Assembly: GCF_001152565.1 (NCBI RefSeq)
Contig: NZ_CQAZ01000011.1
Coordinates: 43,989-107,988, forward strand
Length of the DNA stretch: 64,000 nucleotides
Direction: 5' to 3'
DNA from: Yersinia pekkanenii
GTDB taxonomy: Bacteria; Pseudomonadota; Gammaproteobacteria; Enterobacterales; Enterobacteriaceae
Both the position numbers and the translations under genes were made by a program. Below the pieces are notes generated by a model. That model made no database searches. It saw only the letters and a list, made by a program, of their open reading frames with translations, and was not told where the DNA came from. This document shows, piece after piece, positions 1 through 9,800 of this stretch (position 1 is its first letter; each line of letters opens with the position of its first letter).

Positions 1-284
1 AACACCGTAATACCTTGTTGGTCGGCTAATCGAATCAATCGAATAATGTTAATTTCATCGCTAAGTTGAGTTGATAAAACCTGTAGTGCCAGGGCGGTAA
101 GTCGCTCCTGCGGCGTCTTCTCCAATTCAGTTTGTAATTTTACGACCATCCCAAAAATTGGCATAACACCATAAATCGCATCAATGAAACTCCAGCGTTT
201 TTTGCATGATGCTGCTAAAAAACCGGTGTAATCGAAGTAGACTTTTTTACTGTGCGCAGGCGCACCGATGTGCTCGCCACTCAT
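1..284 (-). CDS. Unidentified protein, N-terminal part (runs off left edge)
   Basis: An open frame on the minus strand starts at ATG 284 (MSGEHIGAPAHSKK...) and stays open for about 94 codons to the window edge. The visible part is soluble-looking, with a short hydrophobic stretch (IYGVMPIFGMVV) and helical, charged segments after it (TELEKTPQERLTALALQVL). I recognise no family. It is divergent from rstA across about 240 bp. It could be a small regulator or a helical hypothetical protein; the missing C-terminus prevents a better call. Confidence 0.55.
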   Translation of the reverse strand, partial: MSGEHIGAPAHSKKVYFDYTGFLAASCKKRWSFIDAIYGVMPIFGMVVKLQTELEKTPQERLTALALQVLSTQLSDEINIIRLIRLADQQGITV

Positions 285-401
285 CCCTCAGCCCTCAGTT
301 GATCGATACAGCTATTCATTAATCGTAGGTACTGCTATATAAACGATAGGCGTAACTAAATAGAGATGACGATACAATTACTTTTATTAATATAATGAAA
401 T

Positions 402-418
402 GGTTTGCTGGTTGTCTA
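402..418 (+). promoter_or_regulatory. Possible PhoP box upstream of rstA
   Basis: Two hexamers, GGTTTG and TGTCTA, are separated by 5 bp, resembling the PhoP direct repeat (T/G)GTTTA-N5-(T/G)GTTTA with about two mismatches. They lie about 105 bp upstream of rstA and are followed about 12 bp later by an AT-rich CATTAATAA that could supply a -10. PhoP control of rstA is known in E. coli. The match alone is modest. Confidence 0.35.
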
Positions 419-522
419 GCTATCAGTCATCAGCATTAATAACAAATAGAATAACTAACGTGCATAGTATTGCTAGCAACAGCGCGCTATGCTGAGTTCT
501 GGAACTTGATAAACTGAAAAAC

Positions 523-1251
523 ATGACAAAAATTGTTTTTGTGGAAGACGACCCGGAAGTCGGGAAACTGATTGCAGCCTATCTTGGCAAGCATGACATT
601 GATGTCTTTGTGGAACCGCGCGGCGACACGGCACAAGCGGTTATTGAACAACAACAACCGGATTTGGTGTTGCTCGACATCATGTTGCCTGGAAAAGATG
701 GCATGACACTGTGTCGTGACTTGCGGCCCGTTTATGCGGGGCCAATTGTGTTACTGACCTCATTGGACAGTGATATGAACCATATTCTGTCCCTTGAGAT
801 GGGGGCAAATGACTATATTCTCAAAACCACGCCGCCCGCCGTACTGTTAGCCCGCTTACGGTTACATCTACGCCAGCACAACCAACAGCAAAATAAAGAA
901 ATCATCAGCCCGACGATGACGGGCCATAATGCTATTCACTTCGGCTTACTGTGTATCGATCCGGTAAACCGACAAGTCAATCTTAGTGATGAAGAGATAA
1001 CCTTATCCACCTCTGATTTTGATTTGCTGTGGGAGTTGGCCACCCATGCAGGAATAATAATGGATCGTGAAGCGCTATTGAAAAATTTGCGTGGTGTCAG
1101 CTATGACGGCATGGATCGTAGCATAGACGTTGCCATTTCGCGTTTGCGCCGCAAACTCTATGACAATACTCTTGAGCCTTTCCGCATCAAAACCGTGCGA
1201 AATAAAGGTTATTTGTTTGCACCCAATGCCTGGGAGTCGGTGCAGCAATGA
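523..1251 (+). CDS. rstA: Response regulator RstA (OmpR family)
   Basis: A 242-residue two-domain response regulator. The receiver domain (about 1-115) has the acidic pocket at E8/D9/D10, the phospho-acceptor D52 in LVLLDIMLPG and the conserved lysine in NDYILK. The C-terminal winged helix (about 140-235) ends in the OmpR-type DVAISRLRRKL...VRNKGYLF. It is the partner of RstB, whose ATG overlaps this stop by 4 nt, so the two genes are translationally coupled. In E. coli RstA is switched on through PhoP and regulates asr among other genes; here asr lies 3 kb downstream with an RstA-box match in front of it. Confidence 0.96.
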   Translation: MTKIVFVEDDPEVGKLIAAYLGKHDIDVFVEPRGDTAQAVIEQQQPDLVLLDIMLPGKDGMTLCRDLRPVYAGPIVLLTSLDSDMNHILSLEMGANDYILKTTPPAVLLARLRLHLRQHNQQQNKEIISPTMTGHNAIHFGLLCIDPVNRQVNLSDEEITLSTSDFDLLWELATHAGIIMDREALLKNLRGVSYDGMDRSIDVAISRLRRKLYDNTLEPFRIKTVRNKGYLFAPNAWESVQQ

Positions 1252-2552
1252 GGAAGTTATTCATTCAGTTTTTCTTATTGTTGTTCGTCTGCTTTATGGT
1301 GATGGCGATGCTGGTTGGACTGGTTTATAAAGTCACCGCAGAGCGTGCCGGTCGGCAATCATTAGATGACTTGATGAAAAGCTCGCTGTCATTGATGCGC
1401 AGTGAGTTGCGGGAAATCCCCTTAAAAGATTGGAATAAAACCATTGCTACATTAGATTTAAACCTTTCTTTTCAATTACATATAGAACCTCTCGATAAGC
1501 GGGATCTTGGTGAGCGTTTGAATAAACGCCTGCGAGCAGGCGAAATTATAGCCTTAGATGATGAATATACCTTCCTGCAACGCATTCCACGCAGCCACTA
1601 TGTTCTCGCGGTGGGTCCGGTCCCCTACTTGTTCTATTTGCATCAGATGCGGCTGCTTGATTTGGCCTTATTAATTCTGATTGGCCTGTCTTTAGCGCTA
1701 CCGGTATTCTTGTGGATGCGGCCTCACTGGAAAGATCTCCTAAAACTGGAAAATGCGGCCCAAAGGCTGGGGGCCGGTTACCTTGAGGAGCGAACGCATT
1801 TTGATCCCACCTCCAGTTTAAGTCGCTTAGGTGTGGCCTTTAATCAAATGGCCGATAATATCAATACCTTGATTGTCAGCAAAAAGCTGCTAATTGATGG
1901 CATTGCACATGAGCTACGCACCCCGCTGGTCCGTTTACGTTATCGTTTAGCAATGAGCGATAACCTGACTGAAAGTGAACAGCAGGCTTTAAATCGTGAT
2001 ATCGGCCAATTGGAAGCACTGATCGATGAGTTGCTGACCTATGCCCGATTAGACCGCCCGCAAGTCTCCCTCAATCTGGAGCCGATAGACTTACCCGCCT
2101 GGTTAACAGCAAAAGTCATGGATATGCGCTTAATTCATAACGAACGTGAAATAGAGCTGGATATCCCTCATCGTGGTGACTTTGGTGTGGTTGATCTACG
2201 CCTGATGGAACGAGTATTGGATAATCTGGTCAATAACGCTCTGCGCTATTCCACTAAACGGCTGCGCATCGGGCTGTGGTTTGATGGTGACAACGCTTGT
2301 TTACAAGTTGAAGATGACGGGCCAGGAATACCGTTAGAAGAACGCGCACGGGTTTTTGAGCCTTTCGTCCGTCTGGATCCAAGCCGCGATCGAGCCACTG
2401 GCGGTTGTGGGCTGGGTTTGGCGATTGTTCACTCCATCGCTCTGGCTTATCAGGGGGAGATCTCCGTCGATGCCAGTTCATTAGGGGGGGTCAGCTTCCG
2501 CTTTTGCTGGCCAGTAAAAAATCTGTACTCACTGTCTGCTGACCAAGATTAA
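1248..2552 (+). CDS. rstB: Sensor histidine kinase RstB
   Basis: A 434-residue inner-membrane histidine kinase. It has an N-terminal membrane segment (about 5-30), a periplasmic domain of roughly 100 residues, a second membrane segment (about 135-158), a HAMP linker, then the HisKA domain with the phosphorylated His221 in IAHELRTPL. The HATPase domain carries the N-box (NLVNNALRYS), the G1 box (EDDGPGIP) and the G2 box (GGCGLGLAIV). The start ATG overlaps the rstA stop (ATGA). Length matches E. coli RstB. All catalytic motifs are intact. Confidence 0.96.
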   Translation: MRKLFIQFFLLLFVCFMVMAMLVGLVYKVTAERAGRQSLDDLMKSSLSLMRSELREIPLKDWNKTIATLDLNLSFQLHIEPLDKRDLGERLNKRLRAGEIIALDDEYTFLQRIPRSHYVLAVGPVPYLFYLHQMRLLDLALLILIGLSLALPVFLWMRPHWKDLLKLENAAQRLGAGYLEERTHFDPTSSLSRLGVAFNQMADNINTLIVSKKLLIDGIAHELRTPLVRLRYRLAMSDNLTESEQQALNRDIGQLEALIDELLTYARLDRPQVSLNLEPIDLPAWLTAKVMDMRLIHNEREIELDIPHRGDFGVVDLRLMERVLDNLVNNALRYSTKRLRIGLWFDGDNACLQVEDDGPGIPLEERARVFEPFVRLDPSRDRATGGCGLGLAIVHSIALAYQGEISVDASSLGGVSFRFCWPVKNLYSLSADQD

Positions 2553-2580
2553 GCGCTAACTTTTACTCTGGAGTGTTTCT

Positions 2581-4062
2581 ATGACCACTGCTTATCACCA
2601 CCTGCACACTACTTTTACTCGTCTTGCCCGCTTTGAGCACCTGTCGGCTATTGCTGGCTGGGATATGCAAACCATGATGCCGCCGAAAGGTAACCTTGCC
2701 CGCTCAGAAGCGATGGCAGAGCTAAACGTGCTACAGCATCAGATTCTAACGGCCAAAGCCGTGGGCGAATGGCTGAAACACGCTGAGCAAGAAACGCTGA
2801 ATGAGGTTGAACAAGCAAACCTACGTGAAATGCGTCGTCATTATGATAATGCAATCTTACTGCCGGAAGCTCTGGTGGAAGCTAAATCACTCGCAGGTGC
2901 CCGGTGTGAACATGCCTGGCGACAACAGCGTATCGCTAACGACTGGAATGGCTTTGCAGAAAATCTGCGGGAAGTGGTCAAATTAAGCCGTGAAGAAGCG
3001 TCAATTCGCGCAAAGGCCGCCGGTACCTCTGGTTATGACGCATTGCTGAATTTATATGAACCTGGTACCAATAGTGCCGATTTGGATCGTATCTTTGGTG
3101 ATCTAAAGCAATGGCTGCCAGCACTATTACAACAAGTGACCGCCAAACAAGCTAATGAAACCTGCCTGATCCCACAAGGGCCATTTGAGCTAGAAAAACA
3201 GCGTCAACTTGGGCTAAGTGTGATGAAAACCCTCGGTTTTGACTTCGATGGCGGGCGGGTCGATGTTAGTGTGCACCCCTTCTGCGGAGGCGTGCCTCAA
3301 GATGTCCGTATTACCACCCGTTATAATGAGCAAGAGTTTCTCAGCGCGTTAATGGGGATCGTGCATGAAACAGGCCATGCGCGTTATGAGCAAAACTTGC
3401 CACCTGAATGGTTGGGCCAGCCAATATCACATGCACGTTCAACCGCCATTCATGAGTCCCAAAGCTTGCTGTTTGAAATGCAATTAGCACGTAGCAATGA
3501 ATTCCTGCAAGTGATTCGCCCACTGGTGGTACAGCAATTTGGTGAACAGCCTGCACTGGCAGAACAAAACTTTATTGCACTGAATCAACGGGTTAAAACG
3601 GGCTTTATCCGGGTTGATGCCGATGAAGTTAGCTATCCAGCCCATGTCATATTACGTTATGAAATTGAAAAAGCGTTGATCGGTGGCGAAATCGAAGTTG
3701 ATGATATACCTGCCTTGTGGAATGAGAAAATGCAGCAATACCTCGGGATAAATACTGAAGGTAATTATCGTAATGGATGTATGCAAGATATCCATTGGAC
3801 TGATGGCGCTTTTGGCTATTTCCCAACCTATACATTAGGTGCAATGTATGCCGCGCAACTATTCCAAACTGCCCGTGATGCAATACCAGGGTTAGATAAG
3901 AGTATCGCCAATGGCGATCTCAGCGCCCTCTTCAACTGGTTACAACAGAATATCTGGCAGCATGGTAGCCGCTACCCAACCGCAGAATTGATGACTAAAG
4001 CTACCGGTGAAACACTTAATCCTCGATATTTCCGCCAGCATTTAGAGCGCCGCTATTTGTAA
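2581..4062 (+). CDS. M32-family metallocarboxypeptidase (carboxypeptidase Taq type)
   Basis: A 493-residue cytoplasmic zinc carboxypeptidase of peptidase family M32. The zinc motif HETGH is at residues 262-266, with the third ligand region AIHESQSLLFE about 28 residues later. The family motif DVRITTRY precedes it, and the substrate-groove region ADEVSYPAHVILRYEIE follows it. No signal peptide is present. It begins 28 nt after rstB behind a CTGGAG ribosome site, so it may share transcripts with rstAB. A strong hairpin terminator follows it. Physiological role in enterobacteria is unclear; general dipeptide or oligopeptide trimming is likely. Confidence 0.92.
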   Translation: MTTAYHHLHTTFTRLARFEHLSAIAGWDMQTMMPPKGNLARSEAMAELNVLQHQILTAKAVGEWLKHAEQETLNEVEQANLREMRRHYDNAILLPEALVEAKSLAGARCEHAWRQQRIANDWNGFAENLREVVKLSREEASIRAKAAGTSGYDALLNLYEPGTNSADLDRIFGDLKQWLPALLQQVTAKQANETCLIPQGPFELEKQRQLGLSVMKTLGFDFDGGRVDVSVHPFCGGVPQDVRITTRYNEQEFLSALMGIVHETGHARYEQNLPPEWLGQPISHARSTAIHESQSLLFEMQLARSNEFLQVIRPLVVQQFGEQPALAEQNFIALNQRVKTGFIRVDADEVSYPAHVILRYEIEKALIGGEIEVDDIPALWNEKMQQYLGINTEGNYRNGCMQDIHWTDGAFGYFPTYTLGAMYAAQLFQTARDAIPGLDKSIANGDLSALFNWLQQNIWQHGSRYPTAELMTKATGETLNPRYFRQHLERRYL

Positions 4063-4082
4063 TTTACCCGACTAACGCTCTG

Positions 4083-4115
4083 GCCCAATCTTCGATTTTG
4101 TGGTTGGGCTTTTTA
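4083..4115 (+). terminator. Intrinsic terminator after the M32 carboxypeptidase gene
   Basis: GCCCAATC at 4083-4090 pairs with GGTTGGGC at 4102-4109 (one G-T pair), followed by TTTTTA. It lies 21 nt downstream of the stop codon. Confidence 0.8.
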
Positions 4116-4367
4116 TATTGCTAAGCATAAATTATGCCATAATATCAAACAACTAGGTTGTTCCATGGTAATGATATTGTTGTATAAAACATATTGTATG
4201 TTGTAACTAAACACCATGGGCCTGGGTTGTCTTTTTAAATAATCGCCCCTGTACAATCGGTTACAAACCGAAACCAATGACTCACGGAAGCCTGTAATTA
4301 TTTCCTCTATTCTCATTACAACGACCCAACGGGGCCGATAGACAAACAGAACTCTGAGGAATAAATT
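4116..4367. other. asr upstream region
   Basis: An AT-rich intergenic stretch. The only recognisable element is the RstA-box match listed separately at 4252-4265. A ribosome site TGAGGA lies 8 nt before the asr ATG. No further gene is visible. Confidence 0.5.
4252..4265 (+). promoter_or_regulatory. Predicted RstA box in front of asr
   Basis: TACAATCGGTTACA matches the RstA consensus TACATNTNGTTACA at 10 of 12 defined positions. It sits 102 bp upstream of the asr start. In E. coli, RstA is known to activate asr under acid conditions, and rstA itself is encoded 3 kb upstream here. Confidence 0.65.
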
Positions 4368-4658
4368 ATGAAAACAGTATTAGCTCTGATTGTGGCTGCA
4401 ACCTTGGGTATGACTTCTGTTGCAATGGCTGCCGATAATGTAGCCCCTCCTGCTGCACCAACGGCTACAGCGCCAGTGGCTCATAGTGCTCCGGCTAAAA
4501 CCATGCATCATAAAAAAGCCAAAAAACCGGCAAAATCTCATTCGATGAAAAAAATGGATAAAGCCGCTCCAGTACAAAAAGCGCAAGCTGCCAAAAAACA
4601 CCATAAAAAAGTAACACACAGTAAATCGGCTCCGGCGGTGGTACCCGCCGCAAAATAG
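4368..4658 (+). CDS. asr: Acid shock protein Asr
   Basis: A 96-residue periplasmic protein with a cleavable signal peptide (about 1-21, ending SVAMAA). The mature part is almost entirely Ala, Lys, His, Pro and Ser ([28 protein letters not shown]), the basic low-complexity make-up of Asr. Family members are induced by acid and thought to sequester protons in the periplasm. A good terminator follows, then ydgU and ydgD, the same order as in E. coli. The RstA box upstream suggests acid induction through RstAB. Confidence 0.93.
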   Translation: MKTVLALIVAATLGMTSVAMAADNVAPPAAPTATAPVAHSAPAKTMHHKKAKKPAKSHSMKKMDKAAPVQKAQAAKKHHKKVTHSKSAPAVVPAAK

Positions 4659-4727
4659 CAGCAGCATTTAACTCGAGAAAGCAGACTCTGGCTGTTCCCG
4701 GTTGACCTGCAACAGCGGATTCACTCA

Positions 4728-4753
4728 ACACCCGGTTTACCGGGTGTTTTTTA
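4728..4753 (+). terminator. Intrinsic terminator after asr
   Basis: ACACCCGG (4728-4735), loop TTTA, CCGGGTGT (4740-4747), then TTTTTT. A perfect 8-bp stem between asr and ydgU; ydgU would be reached by read-through or by its own promoter. Confidence 0.88.
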
Positions 4754-4768
4754 TCAGGAGTGCTGATA

Positions 4769-4849
4769 ATGCTGCGCCGTTATTTATTTGAAATCACTTT
4801 GGCTACATTCGTTATTTGCGGTCTGATCACATTATTTTTTTATTTATAG
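4769..4849 (+). CDS. ydgU: Small membrane protein YdgU
   Basis: A 26-residue frame: MLRRYLFEITLATFVICGLI then TLFFYL. It has a basic N-terminus and a single hydrophobic helix, and a good ribosome site (AGGAG, 8 nt before the ATG). Position between asr and ydgD is the position of E. coli ydgU, a very small single-span protein of unknown function. The call rests on synteny, ribosome site and the transmembrane design. Confidence 0.7.
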   Translation: MLRRYLFEITLATFVICGLITLFFYL

Positions 4850-5016
4850 AACAAGTGGTACCTGCCGCTCTAAATTATCTAAAAATCAATTACTGACAAC
4901 ACGCAGCATGACTAATTATGTCTATAGTTAGCAATAGCAGAGCCTGAGATGAGCAGGTCTCAGGTGTGTTAATGAATAACCTCTTAGTCGGTAAATAAAG
5001 GCAAGGCTAATTATTT

Positions 5017-5856
5017 ATGCGTTTATCTTCATTGTTATTATTGAGTCTGTTGCCACTTTCTATCTCTGCGGCTTTAGCCCTAGCGCCAACTGACAAGCTG
5101 GATGATGACCGCAGTATTGCGGATCAAACCACATTGTTCTTCGGAAAAGATGACCGCACAGCGATAAGTAATAGTTCTCTCTGGCCATGGCAAGCCATCG
5201 GACAAGTTGAAACCGCGAGTGGCAATCTTTGTACCGCAACGTTGATTTCCCCTCGCCTGGCGCTAACTGCTGGCCATTGCGTACTGGCTCCTCCGGGTAA
5301 GATTGACCGTGCTGTTACCTTGCGATTTATTTCTCATGATGGTCATTGGAAGTACCAGATTACCCGTCTGGAAACACTGGTAGATGCCAAATTGGGTAAG
5401 AAACTCAAACCAGATGGTGATGGTTGGATAGTCCCCCCCGCTGCGGCAGCCTATGATTTTGCACTCATTCGATTAACTAATACTAAGTCTATTCCCATCA
5501 AACCCTTACCTCTTTGGGATGGAACCGCTACTGAACTGACCCAGGTGCTTAAACGGGTTAATCGTAAAATAACTCAAGCGGGTTATCCTCTCGATCATCT
5601 TGAAACGTTATACCGCGATGAAGACTGTCTGATTACAGGATGGGCGCAACAAGGTGTGCTTTCACACCAGTGTGATACCTTGCCCGGTGATAGTGGATCG
5701 CCCTTGCTACTAAAGAATGGCAAGGAATGGTCTTTGATTGCCATTCAAAGCTCAGCCCCTGCCGCCAAAGATCGCTACCTTGCAGATAACCGGGCCTTAG
5801 CGGTAACTGCCATTAAAGACCGGTTAAAAACGCTTGCTAATACAGCCGCCAAGTGA
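5017..5856 (+). CDS. ydgD: Exported trypsin-like serine protease YdgD
   Basis: A 279-residue S1-family protease with a signal peptide (about 1-20). The catalytic triad is complete: His87 in LTAGHC, Asp147 in YDFALIRL and Ser226 in LPGDSGSP. Cysteines around the histidine (NLCTATL, AGHC) and before the serine (SHQCDTL) probably form disulfides in the periplasm. It follows asr-ydgU as in E. coli. Substrate is unknown. The intact triad argues for an active peptidase. Confidence 0.92.
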   Translation: MRLSSLLLLSLLPLSISAALALAPTDKLDDDRSIADQTTLFFGKDDRTAISNSSLWPWQAIGQVETASGNLCTATLISPRLALTAGHCVLAPPGKIDRAVTLRFISHDGHWKYQITRLETLVDAKLGKKLKPDGDGWIVPPAAAAYDFALIRLTNTKSIPIKPLPLWDGTATELTQVLKRVNRKITQAGYPLDHLETLYRDEDCLITGWAQQGVLSHQCDTLPGDSGSPLLLKNGKEWSLIAIQSSAPAAKDRYLADNRALAVTAIKDRLKTLANTAAK

Positions 5857-5915
5857 TCATGTAAAGGCAATAATGCACTGAGTGGCATAACTAATATCCA
5901 CTATTCCTTAATTGC

Positions 5916-6224
5916 TCAATGGGGCTTTTGATTAAATTGAAAAACAAAAGTCCCGTCTAATGCAGCGGCATATCGGCTCAAGGTAGTGAGGTTAGGCGAG
6001 ATAATACCTTTTTCCATACGGCTAATATTTTGTTTTTTCAGCCCCGCCCGCCGAGCAACCTCTTTTTGTGTCAGATTACATTGCTGACGGGCCGCTTTGA
6101 GTTCCGTCATCATGGCTTGCCGAATCTGCAAGTCTGAGTAGGCTTCTTTTACCTGAGGATGATTTAAGGCTGCCGCTTTAACCTCAGAAAAAGGAATAAT
6201 GTCGAAATCATCTTGTTTTTTCAT
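5916..6224 (-). CDS. HTH antitoxin of a HigBA-like module
   Basis: A 102-residue protein with a Cro/C1-type helix-turn-helix in its C-terminal half (LTQKEVARRAGLKKQNISRM, about residues 51-70). An N-terminal helical segment (VKAAALNHPQVKEAYSDLQI) probably contacts the toxin. Its start overlaps the toxin stop by 4 nt (6221-6224), so it is the second gene of the operon, the toxin-first order of HigBA modules. It should neutralise the toxin and repress the shared promoter. Confidence 0.85.
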   Translation of the reverse strand: MKKQDDFDIIPFSEVKAAALNHPQVKEAYSDLQIRQAMMTELKAARQQCNLTQKEVARRAGLKKQNISRMEKGIISPNLTTLSRYAAALDGTFVFQFNQKPH

Positions 6225-6550
6225 GGCTGCAATCTCCGTTTGAGTTCCTTCATACGCTGATAGGCCAACATCAGTGTTCGTCTTGGGGTTTTTTGCGTCT
6301 TCTTCTGTACAATATGAATGATATAAACTTGCTGATCAGCATGGTAGAAGAAAAAACCACGCCCTATTCCTTCTTTCGCGCTGACCCGCAACTCTTTTAA
6401 TCCCCGCCCAATATCCCGAACCTCCGGCTCCCTCAGCTCGTGACCATAAGCTTCTAGCTCATCGATAGCTTTAATTAATACCGCCTGAATACCTACGGGT
6501 AATTTAAACAACTCTCGCTGCGCTAATCTCAACAAACTAATCTTATACAT
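6221..6550 (-). CDS. RelE/HigB-type toxin (phage Gp49-like family)
   Basis: A 109-residue basic protein. Features typical of the family are LRLAQRELFKLP near the N-terminus, GRGLKELRV in the middle, FFFYHADQQVYIIHIVQKKT as the core strand pair, and TPRRTLMLAYQRMKEL at the C-terminus. Such toxins cleave translated mRNA on the ribosome. I chose ATG 6550 because an AGCAGGG ribosome site lies 7 nt upstream and the family begins close to this residue; the frame stays open to ATG 6625, which would add 25 unlikely residues. Confidence 0.82.
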   Translation of the reverse strand: MYKISLLRLAQRELFKLPVGIQAVLIKAIDELEAYGHELREPEVRDIGRGLKELRVSAKEGIGRGFFFYHADQQVYIIHIVQKKTQKTPRRTLMLAYQRMKELKRRLQP

Positions 6551-6854
6551 AAGCAATCCCTGCTCCGGAAAAACTCTATCAAACTCACCAACGGTAATCA
6601 AATATGGTGACCCACAATCAGACAAACTTTGAACAATCCGTCAGATTTCCAGAGCAGATATACCTGTAGTTGAAGAGACGATGCAATAACACCACCGCTA
6701 TATGAGACAGTTAATTAGTAATTCTCGAAATGCTTCGCACTAAGGTTGGCTTGTTTCATCGATTGCATGCTGAATTTTTATATAAAAATAGATAAATCAT
6801 ATAGATAATGATGTTTTAATTTCATTCAGAGAGGAGTTTAGCCTGCGACAGATC
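6551..6854. other. Intergenic region between toxin gene and hrpA
   Basis: AT-rich sequence that should contain the promoter and operator of the toxin-antitoxin operon on the minus strand. I see no convincing promoter or further gene. Confidence 0.4.
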
Positions 6855-6886
6855 CCGCGCCCAAATCAACCATGCTTTGGGCGCGG
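6855..6886 (-). terminator. GC-rich hairpin downstream of hrpA
   Basis: CCGCGCCCAAA (6855-6865) and TTTGGGCGCGG (6876-6886) form a perfect 11-bp stem with a 10-nt loop, 11 nt beyond the hrpA stop. There is no T-run on the minus strand, so it is a possible transcript-stabilising or factor-assisted end rather than a classical terminator. Confidence 0.5.
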
Positions 6887-6897
6887 AATGATATTAA

Positions 6898-9800
6898 TCA
6901 AACAGAAAGCTGTTCGATCGTTTGTAAAATACGCTTGTCAGAAATAGGATATGCCGTCCCTAATTGTTGCGCAAATAAGCTCACACGCAGTTCTTCAATC
7001 ATCCAGCGGACTTCTTTAACCTCTTCATCTTGCTGACGTTTTGGCGGCAATTTATTGAGCCATTGCTGCCACATTTGTTGAACGTGTTCAATTCGTAGCA
7101 TTTGTGCGCGATCACGGTGAGGGTCCATTGCCAGTTTTTCCAACCGGCGCTCAATCGCTTGCAAATAACGCAAAGTATCCGGTAACCGTTTCCAGCCATT
7201 ATTGGTCACGAAACCACGATAAATTAGACCTGCTAATTGTGCTTTGATATCCGAAAGAGCGAGTGCCATTGAGATATCTATCCGGCCTTTCAGTCGCTTA
7301 TTAATACTGAATACTGTGGTTAGGATTTGTTCGACTTGCTTGGCAATATCAACCACGGTGTCATTCAGCTCGGCACGAACCTTTTCCTGTAGCCGGGCAA
7401 AATCTGCCTGTTGCCATACTGGGCCACCGTGTTGCGCGATCAATTTATCCACACCACAGGCAATGCAATCATCAATCAGATCCATTACTTTGCCATAAGT
7501 ATTGAAATAAAGCCCCAGCTTGGATTTGTTCGGCAATTTTTCATGTAAGTACTTAATGGGTGAAGGAATGTTCAACAGTAATAAACGCCGGGTACCTTGC
7601 CACATAGCCTGTTGTTGCTGGATTTCGGTATCAAATAAACGGATCGCAACACGGTCTTTTTCATCCACCAGTGCCGGATACGCTTTAACTTCGTATCCGC
7701 CACGGCGCTGTTCATAGCACACCGGCAGATCGCCAAAACTCCAGATATGTAAGTCATTTTGTTCAATACCGTCATCGGCAACCGCAGAGAGTGTTTCTTG
7801 CACTTTCTGTTGTAACTGTAACTTCAGAGCGGCAAGATCTTTGCCTTCACGCAGGGTGCGGTTTTTATCATCCAGCACCCGGAAGGTTATTTTTAGATGA
7901 TCAGGAACCTGGTCCCATTGCCAACTTTCACGTGACACTGTCACGCCAGTCATGCGCCTTAACTCACGCTCCAATGCATCCAGCAAACTCGTTTCCAATG
8001 GTGTCGCCCGCGCCAGGAAAGCCTCGGCATAGTTGGGCGCGGGTACAAAATTACGCCGCACAGGCTTAGGTAATGATTTGATCAGTGCGATGACCCGTTC
8101 ACGACGGACCCCGGGGATCTGCCAATCAAAGCCCTGTTCCTGAACCTGATTCAAAATCGGCAAGGGTATATGTACCGTAACCCCATCAGCGTCAGTACCC
8201 GGTTCAAATTGATAGGAAAGCCGTAATTTGAGTGAACCCTGATACCAAAAGTTTGGATAATCCAGCGGGTTAACTTTGTCAGCGCCATCTTTGATCAGCA
8301 TCGCTTTTTCAAAATTCAGCAATTCCGGCTGCGTCTGGCTGGTTTTTTTCCACCAGCTATCAAAATGGCGAGCTGAAATAACATCACGACCAATCCGCTG
8401 ATCATAGAAGTTAAACAGCGTCTCATCATCCACCAGAATATCGCGCCGACGCGATTTGTGTTCCAACTCCTCAACTTCGGTCAATAATTTGAGATTGGCA
8501 CGAAAGAAGGCGTGGCGGGTTTGCCAATCGCCCTCCACTAACCCATGACGGATAAACAGTTCGCGGCACAGTGGCGGATCAATCGGCCCATAATTGATTT
8601 TACGTTCAGCGACAATGGGTAAGCCAAATAAAGTGACTTTCTCACTGGCCATCACGGCCCCTTGCGCTTTCTCCCAATGCGGATCGCTATAATGGTGTTT
8701 TACCAGGTGCTGAGCCAAAGGTTCAATCCACTCCGGCTCAATGCGTGCCGCGATGCGACCCCACAAGCGGCTGGTTTCAACCAACTCAGCCACCATGCTC
8801 CATTTCGGTGGTTTTTTGAATAAACCGGAACCAGGGAAGATGGCAAATCGCGCATTACGAGCACCAGTATATTCCTGCTTCTCAACATCTTTTTGCCCAA
8901 TATGGGATAACAAGCCGCTCAATATTGCGCTATGTACACTGCGATAATCCGCAGCAACACTATTAACCGGAATACCCAGCTCTTTTACCACCTGACGCAA
9001 TTGAGTGTAGATATCCTGCCATTCACGCACGCGCAGATAGTTCAGAAAATCGCTACGACATAACTTGCGGAACTGTGCCGATGACAGCTCTTTTTGCTGT
9101 TCTTTCAGGTAATCCCATAAGTTAACAAACGCCATGAAATCTGAGTCTTTATCGGCAAAACGGCGGTGTTTTTCATCCGAGGCTTGCTGTTTATCCATTG
9201 GACGTTCACGCGGATCTTGAATGGATAACGCCGAGGTGATAATCATCAATTCTCTTACGCTGCCGCTTTTTTGCGCTTCCAGTACCATGCGAGCCATGCG
9301 GGGATCAACCGGCAATTGAGCCAGTTGGCGGCCTAATGGCGTCAGTTGTTGATGGCCATTATCAGCAGTTTGTATCGCACCCAGCTCTTCTAACAGCCGA
9401 ACACCATCTTGAATATTGCGTTTATCCGGCGCTTCCACAAACGGGAATGCGGCAATATCCCCCAAACCCAGTGACGTCATTTGCAGAATGACGGACGCCA
9501 GATTGGTGCGTAAAATTTCCGGATCGGTAAATTCAGGGCGGGAGAGGAAATCCTGCTCCGAATAAAGACGAATACAGATACCATCCGATACCCGCCCACA
9601 GCGGCCCTTACGCTGATTGGCTGAGGCTTGAGAGACCGGTTCAATCGGCAAGCGCTGCACCTTAGTGCGGAAGCTATAACGGCTGATACGTGCCGTGCCG
9701 GGATCGATAACATACTTAATACCGGGCACGGTTAACGAGGTCTCTGCCACGTTGGTCGCTAATACAATGCGCCGCCCGTGATGAGACTGGAACACCCTAT

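Noticed and set aside
4380..4667. Antisense frames over asr
   Set aside because: They arise from the repetitive Ala/Lys/His codons of asr.
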